DNA of 64,000 nucleotides from TMED69 sp036130055 (GTDB lineage: Bacteria > Pseudomonadota > Gammaproteobacteria > Ga0077536), in assembly GCA_036130055.1 (NCBI GenBank), contig JAYYOR010000005.1:1-64000 (forward strand), read 5' to 3'. The notes under the pieces are model-generated. The model had not been told where the DNA came from. It ran no database searches and saw nothing but the letters and a program-made list of their open reading frames with translations. Made by a program: the position numbers and the translations under genes. The first letter of the stretch is position 1. Every line of letters starts with the position of its first letter. Positions 27,544 to 38,076 of this stretch are shown one piece after another.

Positions 27544-29127
27544 CTACACCTTAACCTGTAGTGCACGCTCAACTGCCGCAATCTCCTCTATTTTTGCTAA
27601 CGTGAGCTCGTCCAACTCTTTAGAAACTGCTAGTACTGCTATAGCGAGCTGCATATTTTCGTGAACACCAACTTGCATTCGAGAAATGTTTATACCCATA
27701 CGCCCTAAAATATCACCAAGAATCCCAATAACCCCAGGTTGATCAGCATGCCAAGTTATCAAGAGTTGCCCCTCTAGTGGTGACTCAACAATATAATTAT
27801 TAATTCTTGTAAGCCTTGAATGCCTACCATCAAACACACTCCCCTCTACGGTAATTGTTTGGTTTTCAGAAACCAATGAAACCTCAATTACTGAAACGTA
27901 ATCTTTGGAATCAGATGATTTTATCTCAACCACCTTGATTCCCTGCCTTTTCGCGAGCTGCTTGGCGTTAATTTGGTTTACGGGGACAGATAGCTGATTA
28001 GTTAAATATCCGATTAAAACAGAGCTTGTAATCGGGTGGGAATCAAGATTATTGACCTCTCCATAACTGCTCACTTTTATGGAAGAAACACTCCCTGTAG
28101 ACATCGCATTTAGCAATACCCCGAGTTTCCTTCCTAATTCAATAAACGGCAAAAACTGAGCTTCCTTACCTTGATCTATACTTGGAACATTAACTGCATT
28201 AATAACTTGTCCTTTTATTAAATAGGAGGCTAGGTTGTGAGCTATCTCAACCCCCACTGCCGTCTGGGCTTCGTGTGTTGAGGCGCCCAAATGCGGAGTA
28301 AATTGAATTTTGTCACATTTAAACAAAGGGCTATCCCCCGGGGGCTCATTTTCAAATACATCCAACGCCGCACCAGCCAACTGGTCATTTTGAACAGCAT
28401 CCAATAAAGCATTCTCATCGATCAATCCGCCTCTAGCACAATTTATAATGTGAGCTCCTTTTTTCATCAGTCTGATTTTATCAGAGTCAAGAATATTTTT
28501 TGTGTCCTCGGTAACTGGACAGTGGAGGCTGACATAATCTGATTCGGTTAGCAAAGAATCCAAATCCATCTTATTGATATTATGACTTTTAAAAGTTTCC
28601 TCTGTAACGAAAGGGTCAAAACCTAAAACTCTCATACCTAAACCGACACACTTTTCTGCAAACAATCGTCCTATTGTACCAAAGCCGATGATCCCAACAG
28701 TTTTACCTGTTAGCTCGATTCCCAAAAAGTTGTTTCTTTCCCAAAGTCCAGAGCGGACTGAGTGATCCGCTCTAGGCAGGCTTCTACTTAAGGAAAACAT
28801 GTGAGCCACTGCCAACTCTGCTGTTGTTGTAGCATTTGCATCGGGTGTGTTGAGCACCACTATACCTCTTTCAGTCGAGACATCTAGGTCAATATTGTCG
28901 ACACCAATGCCTGCTCTTCCAATGACTTTTACCCTATCTGCTTCTTCTAGCAGCATACCTTTCATTTTGGTAGCACTACGTACAATTACTCCATCGGCAT
29001 CTTTTACGTATTTTTTTGCCTCTTCGGGAGACAATCCAGGTTTAAATATAATCTCTAGCTCTGGATATTGCTTTAAAGCATCTATACCCTCTTGAGCTAA
29101 TTCATCTGCTACGAATACTTTAAACAT
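27544..29127 (-). CDS. serA: D-3-phosphoglycerate dehydrogenase (long form)
   Basis: First step of serine synthesis, oxidising 3-phosphoglycerate with NAD. At 527 residues this is the long form: substrate/NAD-binding domains (GKTVGIIGFGTIGRLFAEK around 140-160, catalytic HLGASTHEAQ with the His around 279), an allosteric-substrate-binding domain (about 315-450) and a C-terminal ACT domain (WHADQPGVIGILGDILGRMG). The ACT domain is the usual place for serine feedback control. E. coli SerA is shorter (410). serC lies immediately upstream (23-base gap), so the two form an operon. The gene nearly touches the carboxylase gene at its 3' end. Confidence 0.95.
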   Translation of the reverse strand: MFKVFVADELAQEGIDALKQYPELEIIFKPGLSPEEAKKYVKDADGVIVRSATKMKGMLLEEADRVKVIGRAGIGVDNIDLDVSTERGIVVLNTPDANATTTAELAVAHMFSLSRSLPRADHSVRSGLWERNNFLGIELTGKTVGIIGFGTIGRLFAEKCVGLGMRVLGFDPFVTEETFKSHNINKMDLDSLLTESDYVSLHCPVTEDTKNILDSDKIRLMKKGAHIINCARGGLIDENALLDAVQNDQLAGAALDVFENEPPGDSPLFKCDKIQFTPHLGASTHEAQTAVGVEIAHNLASYLIKGQVINAVNVPSIDQGKEAQFLPFIELGRKLGVLLNAMSTGSVSSIKVSSYGEVNNLDSHPITSSVLIGYLTNQLSVPVNQINAKQLAKRQGIKVVEIKSSDSKDYVSVIEVSLVSENQTITVEGSVFDGRHSRLTRINNYIVESPLEGQLLITWHADQPGVIGILGDILGRMGINISRMQVGVHENMQLAIAVLAVSKELDELTLAKIEEIAAVERALQVKV

Positions 29128-29150
29128 TTTCTATTCCTTGAAACTTGAAT

Positions 29151-30317
29151 CTACGTTTTGAAATTACGGCTTTCAACAGACCGGTAAGCCCAATCTAACC
29201 ACTCGCATAAAGAATGAATATCGGATGATTCAACCGGGCCTCCACCCCATATACGAAAACCGGGTGGGGCACTTCTATAGGCTTCAATATCATAAGCGAC
29301 TCCCTCAAACGCAAGAAGTTCTACTATTTCTTTGATAAAACTTCTTTGCTCAGATTCTTGTAAACCAGATATTTTTTTGTCAACTATTTGAAGACAAATT
29401 GACGTATTTGAAATTGTTTCAGAATTCTTGGCTAACATATCTATCCAACTTGTTTGCGATACCCATTGCATAATAATTTCTAAGTTTTGCTTTGACCGGC
29501 CAATCAATTGAGCGAGGCCTCCCATATTTTGAACCCATCGAAGGGAAACAAGATAATCCTCAACACAGAGCATCGAAGGAGTATTAATTGTAGAACCAGA
29601 AAAAATGGCTAGGTTTGGTTTATTGTTTTTCGTTAATTTAAATAACTTTGGTATTGGCCATTCGGGAGTGTATTCCTCTAACCTCTGTAGGGCTCTGGGA
29701 CTTAGAATCATCACACCATGTGCCGCTTCTCCCCCCAAAACCTTTTGCCAAGAAAAAGTACAGACATCAATTTTTTTCCATGGAATATCCATTGCAAAAA
29801 TCGCTGAGGTCGCATCGCAAATCGTAAGTCCAGTTCGGTTTTCTGGAATCCAGTTTCCGTTAGGCACTTTGACTCCAGAAGTCGTCCCGTTCCAAACGAA
29901 GACAACATCATTTTTAAAGTTTACTTTTTCGAGATCCGGCAATTCACCATATTCAGCGATATGGCTATTTACATTAGGCAATTTTAGCTCAGCAACAATA
30001 TCGCTAAGCCAATCAGAACTAAAACTTTCCCAAACCAAGACATCCACTCCTAAAAAACCAAGTAAGTTCCACATCGCTAATTCAATAGCCCCAGTATCAG
30101 AACCTGGAACAATTCCCACAACGTAATCATTTGGCAAATTGAGAATTTCTTTTGTCTTTTTAATCGCCTCCTCAAGTTTTTTCTTACCAACCTTTGAACG
30201 ATGAGACCTGCCCAAAGTCGCATCTCCCAGATCTTCTAACTTCCATCCTTTGAATTTGGGGCATGGCCCTGAGGAAAATGACGGATTAAATGGACGTTTA
30301 ATCGGTTTCTCATACAT
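29151..30317 (-). CDS. serC: phosphoserine aminotransferase (alphaproteobacterial-type SerC)
   Basis: A 388-residue PLP aminotransferase converting 3-phosphohydroxypyruvate to phosphoserine. The N-terminal [15 protein letters not shown], then [36 protein letters not shown] and [16 protein letters not shown] follow the SerC subfamily known mainly from Alphaproteobacteria and Methanosarcina, not the about 360-residue enterobacterial SerC. The PLP lysine is in [14 protein letters not shown]. It is upstream of serA in the same operon. The 56-base gap upstream leads to the stop of dnaE2. Confidence 0.93.
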   Translation of the reverse strand: MYEKPIKRPFNPSFSSGPCPKFKGWKLEDLGDATLGRSHRSKVGKKKLEEAIKKTKEILNLPNDYVVGIVPGSDTGAIELAMWNLLGFLGVDVLVWESFSSDWLSDIVAELKLPNVNSHIAEYGELPDLEKVNFKNDVVFVWNGTTSGVKVPNGNWIPENRTGLTICDATSAIFAMDIPWKKIDVCTFSWQKVLGGEAAHGVMILSPRALQRLEEYTPEWPIPKLFKLTKNNKPNLAIFSGSTINTPSMLCVEDYLVSLRWVQNMGGLAQLIGRSKQNLEIIMQWVSQTSWIDMLAKNSETISNTSICLQIVDKKISGLQESEQRSFIKEIVELLAFEGVAYDIEAYRSAPPGFRIWGGGPVESSDIHSLCEWLDWAYRSVESRNFKT

Positions 30318-30373
30318 TCTACTTTTTTTCCTTATGTATCTATTTTGACCAAGTATTAAAACAAACTTTTCAG

Positions 30374-33300
30374 CTATTGGAAATCCCTTGAATTAAAATT
30401 TAAATCAGAAAACAAATAACTAATATCGGTAAGCTTTTTAACTATGATATGAGCGACACTATTTTGAATTTGTAATTTACCTTCACTTTTCAGTATACAT
30501 GATTTAACTATGGTTTTCCTAAATAACCTGCTTATGCTGGGCCATATAATCAAATTAATAAATCCAAATTCGTCCTCTAATGTTATAAATATAACTCCAG
30601 ATGCTGTCTTAGGCTTCTGTCGGCTGACAACCAAACCTACAACTTCGACATCATCGCCATTTTTCAAAAGACCTAAATCTTTCGATGAAAAAGAAAAATT
30701 ATTTTGAAATTTTGCCTTTAATATAGATATTGGATGCTCTCCAAGCGAAGCACCGTAAGATCTATAATCCATTTTACATGATTCTATTTTAGACAAACTA
30801 TTTAACATTGGCGAAGACAAATTATTATGCTTCACCGAAGCAAACAACTGTCCTTGACCTCTTAATGGTACGCTTTGCCAGACTGCTTCATACCTATTAT
30901 TAATAAAAGAAGAAAAAGCGCCTGACTTTGCTATCAATTCCGATTGTTTATCATCAATTTGAATGTTTGAAAGAACATCTTCAATATCACCAAAATCTAT
31001 TTTTTTTCTTTTCTCAATAATTTCGTCTACTACAGATTTTTTAATCCCTTTTATCATCATGAATCCAAGACGAATGGCAAATTTAGAATTCGCGTGATCT
31101 CGTTCAACTTTGCAAAACCAATCACTTTTTTTAATGTGAATACATTTAATTTCAATACCATGTGCTAAACAGTCGTTAATAATTTGTGATTGAGAATAAA
31201 ATCCCATTGGCTGGCTGTTCAATAAGCTTGCTGCAAATATTTCTGGGTGATGTTTTTTAAGCCAAGCAGATGCATAAGCTATAAGAGCGAAACTTGCCGC
31301 ATGTGATTCAGGAAAACCATATTCTGCGAAACCTTTAATTCGGTCAAACAAATCTTTTGCAAAACCTTCACTGTAGCCTCGATTAATCATGCCTTTTATC
31401 AACTTACTATGAAAAGAATCAAATAATTTATTTTTGTCCCATGAAGACAAAGCTCTACGCAACTCATCTGCTTCGCCTGCTGTAAACCCAGCGGCGACAA
31501 CTGCCAACTTTATAATCTGCTCTTGAAAAAGGGGGACTCCTAATGTTCTTTCTAAAACCATTTTTATATCCTCGTCAGGATAAGAAGCTTTCTCAATACC
31601 ATTTCGACGTCTCAGATAAGGATGAACCATATCACCTTGTATTGGGCCAGGCCTTATAAGTGCTATCTCAATAACCAAATCATAGTAACAAGAAGGCTTA
31701 AGCCTAGGTAGCATAGCCATTTGTGCTCTCGACTCTATCTGAAAAACTCCTACAGTGTCTGCTTTTTGAATCATATGAAAAGTATCGACATCATCATCTG
31801 GAATATCAGAAAACGAAAAAGGTCTTTTATAAATTTCTTCTAATAGTAAAAAACTTTTTTTTAATACTGAAAGCATACCTAAGCCCAAGCAATCGAACTT
31901 TAAAATACACATATCCTCCAAATCATTTTTATCCCACTGTATTACACTTCGATTGTCCATAGAGGCTTTCTCTATAGGAACTATATCACTCAATTTATTT
32001 TTTGAAATAACAAAGCCACCAACGTGTTGCGAAAGATGACGGGGGAAACCTATTAAATCTTTTGCTAAGCAAAGTAAGAACTGCTTCCTTGTTTTAAAAA
32101 ATCCTGTAAAATTTGATTCTGGAAGATTAAACGACTCGTTTTTTGAATTATATTGATCAATAATTCCATTAATCTCATCGTCACTGAAGCCCAATACTTT
32201 TGCGATATCCCTCATAGCACTTTTGAATCTATAAGTCACCACGCTTGCCGTCAACGCTGCTCGTTCTCTTCCATAGCGACTATATATATACTGAATGACT
32301 TCTTCTCTTCGCCCACTCTCAAAATCAACATCGATATCTGGCGGTTCATTCCTTTCTTTCGACACAAACCTTTCGAATAACATTTCAATTTTTGATGGAT
32401 CAACTTCTGTTATACCTAGACAATAGCAAATTACAGAATTAGCAGCAGATCCCCTCCCTTGACATAAAATTCCGCGTGATTTGGCAAAAGAAACGATATC
32501 TTCCACCGTAATAAAAAAATTCTCATAATTTAGTTCAGAGACCAAGGAAAATTCGTGCTCAATCAAATCTCTTATCGCTTTACTTTCACCATCCGGCCAT
32601 CTCCTTTTTACCCCTCTTTCCAATAAAAATCGAAGGTAACTTTTAGCTGTATAGGTTTTAGGAACAACGATATCTGAATATTCACAGTTAACCTGACTTA
32701 GTTCAAAAACACATTGATTAGCAATATTCACACTTTCCTTTATGAAAGAGGTGGGATATAACTTTTCTAATCTATCTACAGGCCTCAAATATCGTTCGGA
32801 GTTGCTAAAAAAACAACCGGGCTGCAATTCTGAAATTTTTTTATTATTTCTTATAGCTGTAATAGTATCGAGAAGAAACCTCCTTTGCGGCTTGTGCATG
32901 TGTACATCGCCTACAGCAGTTATCGGAATTTTATATCTCTCGCTTATTCGGGATACAAAGTCTTCAATGTTCTGGTAGTTACTTTCATAGTGGTTACTAA
33001 TACCAAGCCACAAACTATTTGGAAAGTAGCGTTTTAACTTTTTGATAGATCCTTCAATGTTTGTTGTATTTAAACATTTTATAATCACTATAGGATCTTT
33101 TAAATTTAATATATCATTTAATAGGATTTTGTAATCGCCTTTCGATGTCCTACAACGTGCTTTCGTGATTACATTAGATATCTCTTTATAGGCCTGTCTG
33201 TTGCTAGCTAATAAAATTAATTTTAAATTTTCATGAACTTTAAATTCTGAACCAATGATTAACTTTATTTTATTTTTCTTTGCAGATCTGTATGCACGAA

Positions 33301-33466
33301 CAATTCCAGAAAAAGAGCACTCATCAGTTATTGCAACAGCTAAATAACCATTAATAGCGGCTGTTTCAATTAATTCTTCCGGATGAGAAGCTCCTTTTAA
33401 AAAAGAGAAATTTGTTATGCAATTTAATTCTGCGTAATTAATTTTTTCTTTATTAAAATTATTCAT
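30374..33466 (-). CDS. dnaE2: error-prone DNA polymerase III alpha-type subunit DnaE2
   Basis: A 1030-residue C-family polymerase of the DnaE2/ImuC type, used in SOS-induced translesion synthesis. An N-terminal PHP domain opens with [16 protein letters not shown]. The polymerase active site PDIDVDF is at 376-382 (Asp379, Asp381), preceded by [21 protein letters not shown]. The helix-hairpin-helix and OB-fold regions follow, the latter with [18 protein letters not shown]. DnaE2 lacks the beta-clamp and tau contacts of replicative DnaE at the far C-terminus. A consensus LexA box lies 21 bases upstream of the ATG. The usual partners imuA and imuB are not adjacent. Confidence 0.93.
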   Translation of the reverse strand: MNNFNKEKINYAELNCITNFSFLKGASHPEELIETAAINGYLAVAITDECSFSGIVRAYRSAKKNKIKLIIGSEFKVHENLKLILLASNRQAYKEISNVITKARCRTSKGDYKILLNDILNLKDPIVIIKCLNTTNIEGSIKKLKRYFPNSLWLGISNHYESNYQNIEDFVSRISERYKIPITAVGDVHMHKPQRRFLLDTITAIRNNKKISELQPGCFFSNSERYLRPVDRLEKLYPTSFIKESVNIANQCVFELSQVNCEYSDIVVPKTYTAKSYLRFLLERGVKRRWPDGESKAIRDLIEHEFSLVSELNYENFFITVEDIVSFAKSRGILCQGRGSAANSVICYCLGITEVDPSKIEMLFERFVSKERNEPPDIDVDFESGRREEVIQYIYSRYGRERAALTASVVTYRFKSAMRDIAKVLGFSDDEINGIIDQYNSKNESFNLPESNFTGFFKTRKQFLLCLAKDLIGFPRHLSQHVGGFVISKNKLSDIVPIEKASMDNRSVIQWDKNDLEDMCILKFDCLGLGMLSVLKKSFLLLEEIYKRPFSFSDIPDDDVDTFHMIQKADTVGVFQIESRAQMAMLPRLKPSCYYDLVIEIALIRPGPIQGDMVHPYLRRRNGIEKASYPDEDIKMVLERTLGVPLFQEQIIKLAVVAAGFTAGEADELRRALSSWDKNKLFDSFHSKLIKGMINRGYSEGFAKDLFDRIKGFAEYGFPESHAASFALIAYASAWLKKHHPEIFAASLLNSQPMGFYSQSQIINDCLAHGIEIKCIHIKKSDWFCKVERDHANSKFAIRLGFMMIKGIKKSVVDEIIEKRKKIDFGDIEDVLSNIQIDDKQSELIAKSGAFSSFINNRYEAVWQSVPLRGQGQLFASVKHNNLSSPMLNSLSKIESCKMDYRSYGASLGEHPISILKAKFQNNFSFSSKDLGLLKNGDDVEVVGLVVSRQKPKTASGVIFITLEDEFGFINLIIWPSISRLFRKTIVKSCILKSEGKLQIQNSVAHIIVKKLTDISYLFSDLNFNSRDFQ

Positions 33467-33486
33467 AATTAATGGAAAATGACTTT

Positions 33487-33510
33487 TATACTGTTAATAA
33501 ATACAGTATA
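33487..33510. promoter_or_regulatory. LexA (SOS) box for dnaE2
   Basis: The sequence TATACTGT, 8 AT bases, ACAGTATA is a palindrome with the core CTGT-N8-ACAG at 33491-33506. It matches the gammaproteobacterial LexA operator (TACTGT-N8-ACAGTA) at every conserved position. It lies 21 bases before the dnaE2 start, and a -10-like TATACT on the minus strand is inside the operator, so bound LexA would block the promoter. It may also influence the divergent aminotransferase gene, whose start is 91 bases away. Confidence 0.88.
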
Positions 33511-33600
33511 TCAAAAAATATAACCTAATCCATACCTCATTTTTTTTATTAAATTTTTTTTAATTTGGGCTATACTATTTTATTAAAAAAGCAACATGCA

Positions 33601-34791
33601 ATGTTTGAGAATATTACACCCTTAACTGCAGACCCTATCCTTGGCCTAATGGCAGAGTTTAGAGAAGATAAAAGAAATTTAAAAATAGATCTTGGAGTCG
33701 GAGTTTATCGAGATGACCTCGGAAATACTCCAATAATGCTGGCTGTTAAAGAGGCTGAAAGACAAAAAATAAAGCTGGAATCAACGAAATCTTATATCGG
33801 CCCTACCGGTTCTGAAAATTATAATAAGCTTACTCAAGATATAACACTGGGAGAAGAACATAGAGTTTTAAAAGACAAACGCATTACTACAATTCAAACT
33901 CCAGGTGGATGCGGCGCTCTAAAAATCGGGGCCGATTTTATAAATAAAGTTAGGCCAAATTCAACAATTTGGGTGAGCTCTCCTACTTGGGCAAATCATA
34001 TCCCCTTATTAGGTGGCGCGGGACTTAGAATAAAAGACTATAGTTACTATTGCCCAAACAATAAAAGACTAGATAAACCAAAAATGCTTGATTCATTAAG
34101 GCAAGCATCAGAAGGTGATATTATTTTAATACACGGGTGTTGTCATAACCCATCCGGCGTAGATTTAGATGAAGAGGCTTGGGAAAAACTTATAGAAATA
34201 TTAACAAGAAGGCACTTACTTCCCTTCATTGATCTAGCGTACCAAGGGCTCGGAGATGGTTTAGAAGAGGACGTGAAAGGTCTGAGGAAATTAATCGGGG
34301 CTATCCCAGAGGCACTAATTGCCTGTTCATACTCTAAAAACTTCGGCCTCTATAGAGAAAGAACTGGCGCCCTACATGTAGTATTAAAGTCACCCAAAAC
34401 TGTTAAAGCTGTATCTGATCAGCTGGGCTCAATAGCTCGAGGAATCTATTCGATGCCGCCAGCTCATGGGGCTTTATTGGTTGAACGCATTCTAGCTGAT
34501 GAACCTTTAAAATCTTTATGGACCAACGAACTAAATCAGATGCGGAAGAGAATATCCACGTTAAGATTGGAACTTGCCCAGAAACTTAACCAGGCTACTA
34601 AATTAGACTTCAATTTCATAACAGAGCAAAAAGGAATGTTTTCATTCTTAGGAATTTCTAAGGAACAAATCAGCGAGCTAAAAATTAACCACGCAATTTA
34701 TATGGTTGACTCTAGCCGAATCAATATTGCAGGTTTGAACGCCAACAATATAGACTATTTTGTCGAAGGGATTCGCCAGGTACTAAAATAA
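33601..34791 (+). CDS. aromatic/aspartate aminotransferase (class I)
   Basis: A 396-residue class I PLP aminotransferase of the AspC/TyrB group. The N-terminus MFENITPLTADPILGLMAEF is the standard start of that group, which fixes the ATG at 33601 even though the frame is open 12 codons upstream. IHGCCHNPSGVDL carries the conserved Asn/Pro, DLAYQGLGDG the pyridine-contacting Asp-x-x-Tyr, and SYSKNFGLYRERTG the PLP lysine. A further conserved segment is SMPPAHGALLV. It would interconvert aspartate or aromatic amino acids with their 2-oxo acids. The upstream region contains the dnaE2 LexA box. Confidence 0.92.
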   Translation: MFENITPLTADPILGLMAEFREDKRNLKIDLGVGVYRDDLGNTPIMLAVKEAERQKIKLESTKSYIGPTGSENYNKLTQDITLGEEHRVLKDKRITTIQTPGGCGALKIGADFINKVRPNSTIWVSSPTWANHIPLLGGAGLRIKDYSYYCPNNKRLDKPKMLDSLRQASEGDIILIHGCCHNPSGVDLDEEAWEKLIEILTRRHLLPFIDLAYQGLGDGLEEDVKGLRKLIGAIPEALIACSYSKNFGLYRERTGALHVVLKSPKTVKAVSDQLGSIARGIYSMPPAHGALLVERILADEPLKSLWTNELNQMRKRISTLRLELAQKLNQATKLDFNFITEQKGMFSFLGISKEQISELKINHAIYMVDSSRINIAGLNANNIDYFVEGIRQVLK

Positions 34792-34793
34792 GT

Positions 34794-35522
34794 TTATCGG
34801 TATACAATTTTTTTGACCTTTCCTTCTGACATAGAGCCTAGAACCACTTTGTCAAAACTCCTTGTCTCATTCAGTGCCATTTCTGCTATATCAACACCAT
34901 CAGCGAGCTCTTTTTTTGAATCTACCATATTAATAAGCGGAATGATTTTGACTCTCTCTAAATTTCTTAAAAAACCATCCTTCGATACCATTAATTTGAC
35001 AATCTTTTCTTTCGTTATGATACATGCCGGTGATGCCTTCCAAAGCTTGCATAGCTCAGCAACTCGATGAGCGATTTCTGGTGTTAATCTCTCTCCTAGG
35101 GCTTTAATAGAAAGAATCGGTATTACTAAATCACAAGCACTAGGGATAACTGGTTCTTTTTGATTTGGCCCTTTAATCAATTTAGATCGAGCACCATCGG
35201 CCTTACAAAACATAAAATCAAATTTCTTTGAAAACCAAATTTTACTTAATTCAGCGTCTGTCAGACCGGCAACACGCCCGCTTTTATTAGATTTTTTTTT
35301 AAAAGCAATAACCCTATTAGTCGAACTCAGCGGATCATAATCATCATTATTAAGATCAACGACTCTGTCAACATAAGCTCTTTTATAATCGAACATCTGA
35401 GTAGTTGAAGACAATGCGACCCGGCCCGTAACAAATTTACTTAAAGCATACATGGTAGACTTTTTCCCACCAGCACCAATAAACGAAATGAATCCTTTTG
35501 TAGATTCTAAAAACACGTTCAC
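34794..35522 (-). CDS. YqeC-like (selenium cofactor biosynthesis/XdhC-cluster type) P-loop-like protein
   Basis: About 242 residues. FISFIGAGGKKSTMYALSKF near the N-terminus is a P-loop-like motif; CKADGARSKLIKGP and EPVIPSACDLVIPI, then RLTPEIAHRVAEL, match the YqeC family. YqeC is linked genetically to selenium-dependent molybdenum hydroxylases and molybdenum-cofactor maturation, but its biochemistry is unsettled. The GTG at 35522 (with GAGGA upstream) gives a family-like start and avoids overlap with the divergent gene; a TTG at 35633 would add 37 residues. It ends 2 bases from the opposing aminotransferase. No selD or hydroxylase is near. Confidence 0.7.
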   Translation of the reverse strand: MNVFLESTKGFISFIGAGGKKSTMYALSKFVTGRVALSSTTQMFDYKRAYVDRVVDLNNDDYDPLSSTNRVIAFKKKSNKSGRVAGLTDAELSKIWFSKKFDFMFCKADGARSKLIKGPNQKEPVIPSACDLVIPILSIKALGERLTPEIAHRVAELCKLWKASPACIITKEKIVKLMVSKDGFLRNLERVKIIPLINMVDSKKELADGVDIAEMALNETRSFDKVVLGSMSEGKVKKIVYR

Positions 35523-35617
35523 AATAAAACTATCCTCACAATCTGAAAGTGATTTAATTAAATTATTAATATAGAATACAGAATTAAAAAGAAATAAAAA
35601 AATAGATTTAGTTTCAA

Positions 35618-36655
35618 GTGGAAGTTTATACAACTATTGATCAAAAAAATTTGAATGTCGCCCAAAGCTCTGCGATAGGGGCGGAAACCCTTGGCTTCGA
35701 TGGAATCTACACTCTAGAAAACAAACATGATCCTTTTCTACCTTTAGCCTCAGCACTTGTTGCAACCAAAAATATTGCCCTTTCCACAGGAATAGCGCTC
35801 GCTTTTACCCGCTCTCCAATGCTAACAGCCAATTTAGCTTGGGATCTTCAAACTTCATCCGGTGGTCGTTTTACCTTGGGCTTAGGCCCCCAAATAAAAG
35901 CCCATAATGTAAGAAGATTCAGTGTTTCCTGGTCAGCACCCGCCCCAAGAATAAAAGAATATATAATGGCTATAAGACATATCTGGGACTGCTGGACAAC
36001 GGGAACAAAATTAAATTTTCAAGGTAAATATTATCAATTTGATCTCATGCCTCCTAATTTTGTCCCTGAACCCACTGATGTAGCTCCCCCTCCAATTTTT
36101 TTAGGTGCCGTTGGTCCCACGATGATGAAAGTTGCTGGAGAAGTTGCTGACGGAGTTATACTACATCCCCTATGTACAGAAAAATACTTTGACCAAATCG
36201 TGATGCCAAATTTATCCATTGGTCTAAAAAAAGCGAGGAAAAAACGTGAAAATTTTAAGGTGATTGGGGGGCGGTTTTTTAATACAGGGAGAACCGAGAA
36301 AGAAGTAAATTCAAAACGAGCGTGGGCGAAAGAACGAATTGGATTCTATGCTTCTACCCCTGCATACTGGCCTGTCTTGAATTCTGAAGGAGTAGAAGAG
36401 ATTGGACCTAAATTAAGAGAACTCACAAGACAGGGAAAGTGGAGCCAAATGTCAGATATCGTGCCAAATAGCCTAGTAGACGCATGTTGCTTAAGCGGTA
36501 CGTATGACCAAATTGCTGAGGAAATTCTCAGAAAAGTAGGCACTCAAATTGACACTATTCTGGTCAGCCAAAGCTATGAAAAACAAGTTTGGCTTCCTAC
36601 TAAGACCATAGAGGATATACAAAAAATTGCTACCCCATTTAGAAACTATATTTAA
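35618..36655 (+). CDS. LLM class oxidoreductase, TIGR03617-like (F420/FMN type)
   Basis: A 345-residue luciferase-like oxidoreductase. The pattern ETLGFDGIYTLENKHDPFLP, then AFTRSPMLTANLAWDLQTSS and GGRFTLGLGPQIKAHNVRRF, matches the TIGR03617 family, annotated as F420-dependent in actinobacteria. The start is a GTG, chosen because MEVYTTIDQ fits the family N-terminus; no convincing Shine-Dalgarno is visible. A paralogue with the same features is at 45162-46202. It begins a plus-strand run with the Tat-signal protein, GST, TusA-like and Nudix genes. Substrate unknown. Confidence 0.82.
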   Translation: MEVYTTIDQKNLNVAQSSAIGAETLGFDGIYTLENKHDPFLPLASALVATKNIALSTGIALAFTRSPMLTANLAWDLQTSSGGRFTLGLGPQIKAHNVRRFSVSWSAPAPRIKEYIMAIRHIWDCWTTGTKLNFQGKYYQFDLMPPNFVPEPTDVAPPPIFLGAVGPTMMKVAGEVADGVILHPLCTEKYFDQIVMPNLSIGLKKARKKRENFKVIGGRFFNTGRTEKEVNSKRAWAKERIGFYASTPAYWPVLNSEGVEEIGPKLRELTRQGKWSQMSDIVPNSLVDACCLSGTYDQIAEEILRKVGTQIDTILVSQSYEKQVWLPTKTIEDIQKIATPFRNYI

Positions 36656-36678
36656 AAAGATAGGAAAAGGAAACTAAT

Positions 36679-38076
36679 ATGCGTTTATCTAGCAAACTTA
36701 CTAGAAGAGCCTTCTTTTATTTGATCGGTTTAGTGGCAACTGGGATCAGTCTGGCCAACCCCGTAAAGAACTTTGAAATGAAAAAAATTAGAATTAAAAA
36801 TTGGAATTCTATCCTTAAAGACGCGAAACAATTTCCATTTTTAAAAGCCTTGTATTCCCGAAGGTCTCGACGCTTTGGGTGGGGCATGGAGATTCCCTCG
36901 GGACCTTTAAAATTTAAATCTCAAAAGCCTCCCATCGGTCTAGATGAGTTTGAAAATGCTTTTATAGTAGCTTCGGGAATGGGTGTCTCCGGTTGGCATA
37001 ATGGAATACCTTTTTCTTCTTCGCAAGAAGGCTTATGTAGTTACAATGTTAGATTCACTGGAAGAACGTTCCCTTGTACTGCGGGAATTGGAAACGTTGA
37101 TTTATTTTATACCAATGATTCAGGTACATATTTTGTTTCGACCAGAAATGGAGATGGAAACAAGCCTTGGGACATGACAAATGAAAGCGAAGCAGAAAAT
37201 TTGATAAATCAAGTCAATCAACATACGACCAAGTTAAACAGCGAACGATTAGAGCTGACCAGAGACGGGAAAAACTTTAGTGCTCACAATATTTGGAATG
37301 GTAATACTGAAGGCTCAACTTTGTACATTCCTGCGGCAAATGTATCCGAACAATTGATCGCAATGCTTTTTATAGTTGTTGAATCAGGCTATATCGTTTT
37401 TGACGATATCAATAAAACAAAAGCGGGTGACCTCGACAGATACATCGAAAATGGAGTATTAAAAGAAGATAGAAGGTATCCTCTTTCATATCTCGAGCAA
37501 TATACACTTACACAGTGTGCGGTGGAAATGGGAACGATGGGGCATAATATGTCTCTATCATTGCAACCATTAGGCTTAGGAGGATGGTTCTATTCTGGGA
37601 TAAACCCCTTTTCTGTAATGGGCCTAAAAGCAAAAAATGGACAACCAGGGCTTGGGTTTGAATTTGAATATAATAAAGATTGGGGGGTGCCAAATCCAAC
37701 TGGAATCTCTGAGTTTTATTTTTCAATGACCCCTCCTCACTTCAAAACGATGTCTGAGGCCGTTGAATCATTCATTGAAAAGAAATTTGGCAATAATGGC
37801 ACTTTTAGAAATAAAAACCATCCTTATAAAGAAGAAACATTTACCAATAACGCAAACACACCTAGCGAGGAAAAAATAGAATGTGTGAAAGAAATTGCTG
37901 AATACATTTACCAAAAATTTAGCAAATTTCCAGGTACGGTACCAAGTATTTTTATAAGATATTATGTCCAAGCACATCGCCTAGAAACCGACTATTATGA
38001 TAAATTTTTTAAACCAGGATCCTACATAGAGACCCATAAAGCCAACGTTCAAAGATGGCAAGGGCTAGACACCTAA
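36679..38076 (+). CDS. Tat-signal protein of unknown function (possibly nitroreductase-like)
   Basis: A 465-residue protein. The N-terminus has a twin-arginine motif LTRRAFFYL followed by a hydrophobic stretch ending near Ala26, so Tat export to the periplasm is predicted; Tat substrates often carry a folded cofactor. The segment LYSRRSRRFGWGMEIP (about 55-70) recalls the FMN-contacting Arg/Ser motif of nitroreductases, and GVSGWHNGIPF, RTFPCTAGIGN and VEMGTMGHNMSLSLQ look like enzyme core, but I do not firmly recognise the family. A good AAAAGGAAAC ribosome site precedes the ATG. It ends exactly where the GST gene begins. Confidence 0.7.
   Translation: MRLSSKLTRRAFFYLIGLVATGISLANPVKNFEMKKIRIKNWNSILKDAKQFPFLKALYSRRSRRFGWGMEIPSGPLKFKSQKPPIGLDEFENAFIVASGMGVSGWHNGIPFSSSQEGLCSYNVRFTGRTFPCTAGIGNVDLFYTNDSGTYFVSTRNGDGNKPWDMTNESEAENLINQVNQHTTKLNSERLELTRDGKNFSAHNIWNGNTEGSTLYIPAANVSEQLIAMLFIVVESGYIVFDDINKTKAGDLDRYIENGVLKEDRRYPLSYLEQYTLTQCAVEMGTMGHNMSLSLQPLGLGGWFYSGINPFSVMGLKAKNGQPGLGFEFEYNKDWGVPNPTGISEFYFSMTPPHFKTMSEAVESFIEKKFGNNGTFRNKNHPYKEETFTNNANTPSEEKIECVKEIAEYIYQKFSKFPGTVPSIFIRYYVQAHRLETDYYDKFFKPGSYIETHKANVQRWQGLDT

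Noticed and set aside
29605..30126. 173-residue open frame antisense to serC
   Set aside because: It lies wholly inside serC, shows no family motif and has the composition of a shadow frame.
34794..35633. YqeC-like gene starting at TTG 35633
   Set aside because: This would overlap the divergent LLM start and add a hydrophobic, non-family N-terminus; GTG at 35522 fits better, although it is not proven.
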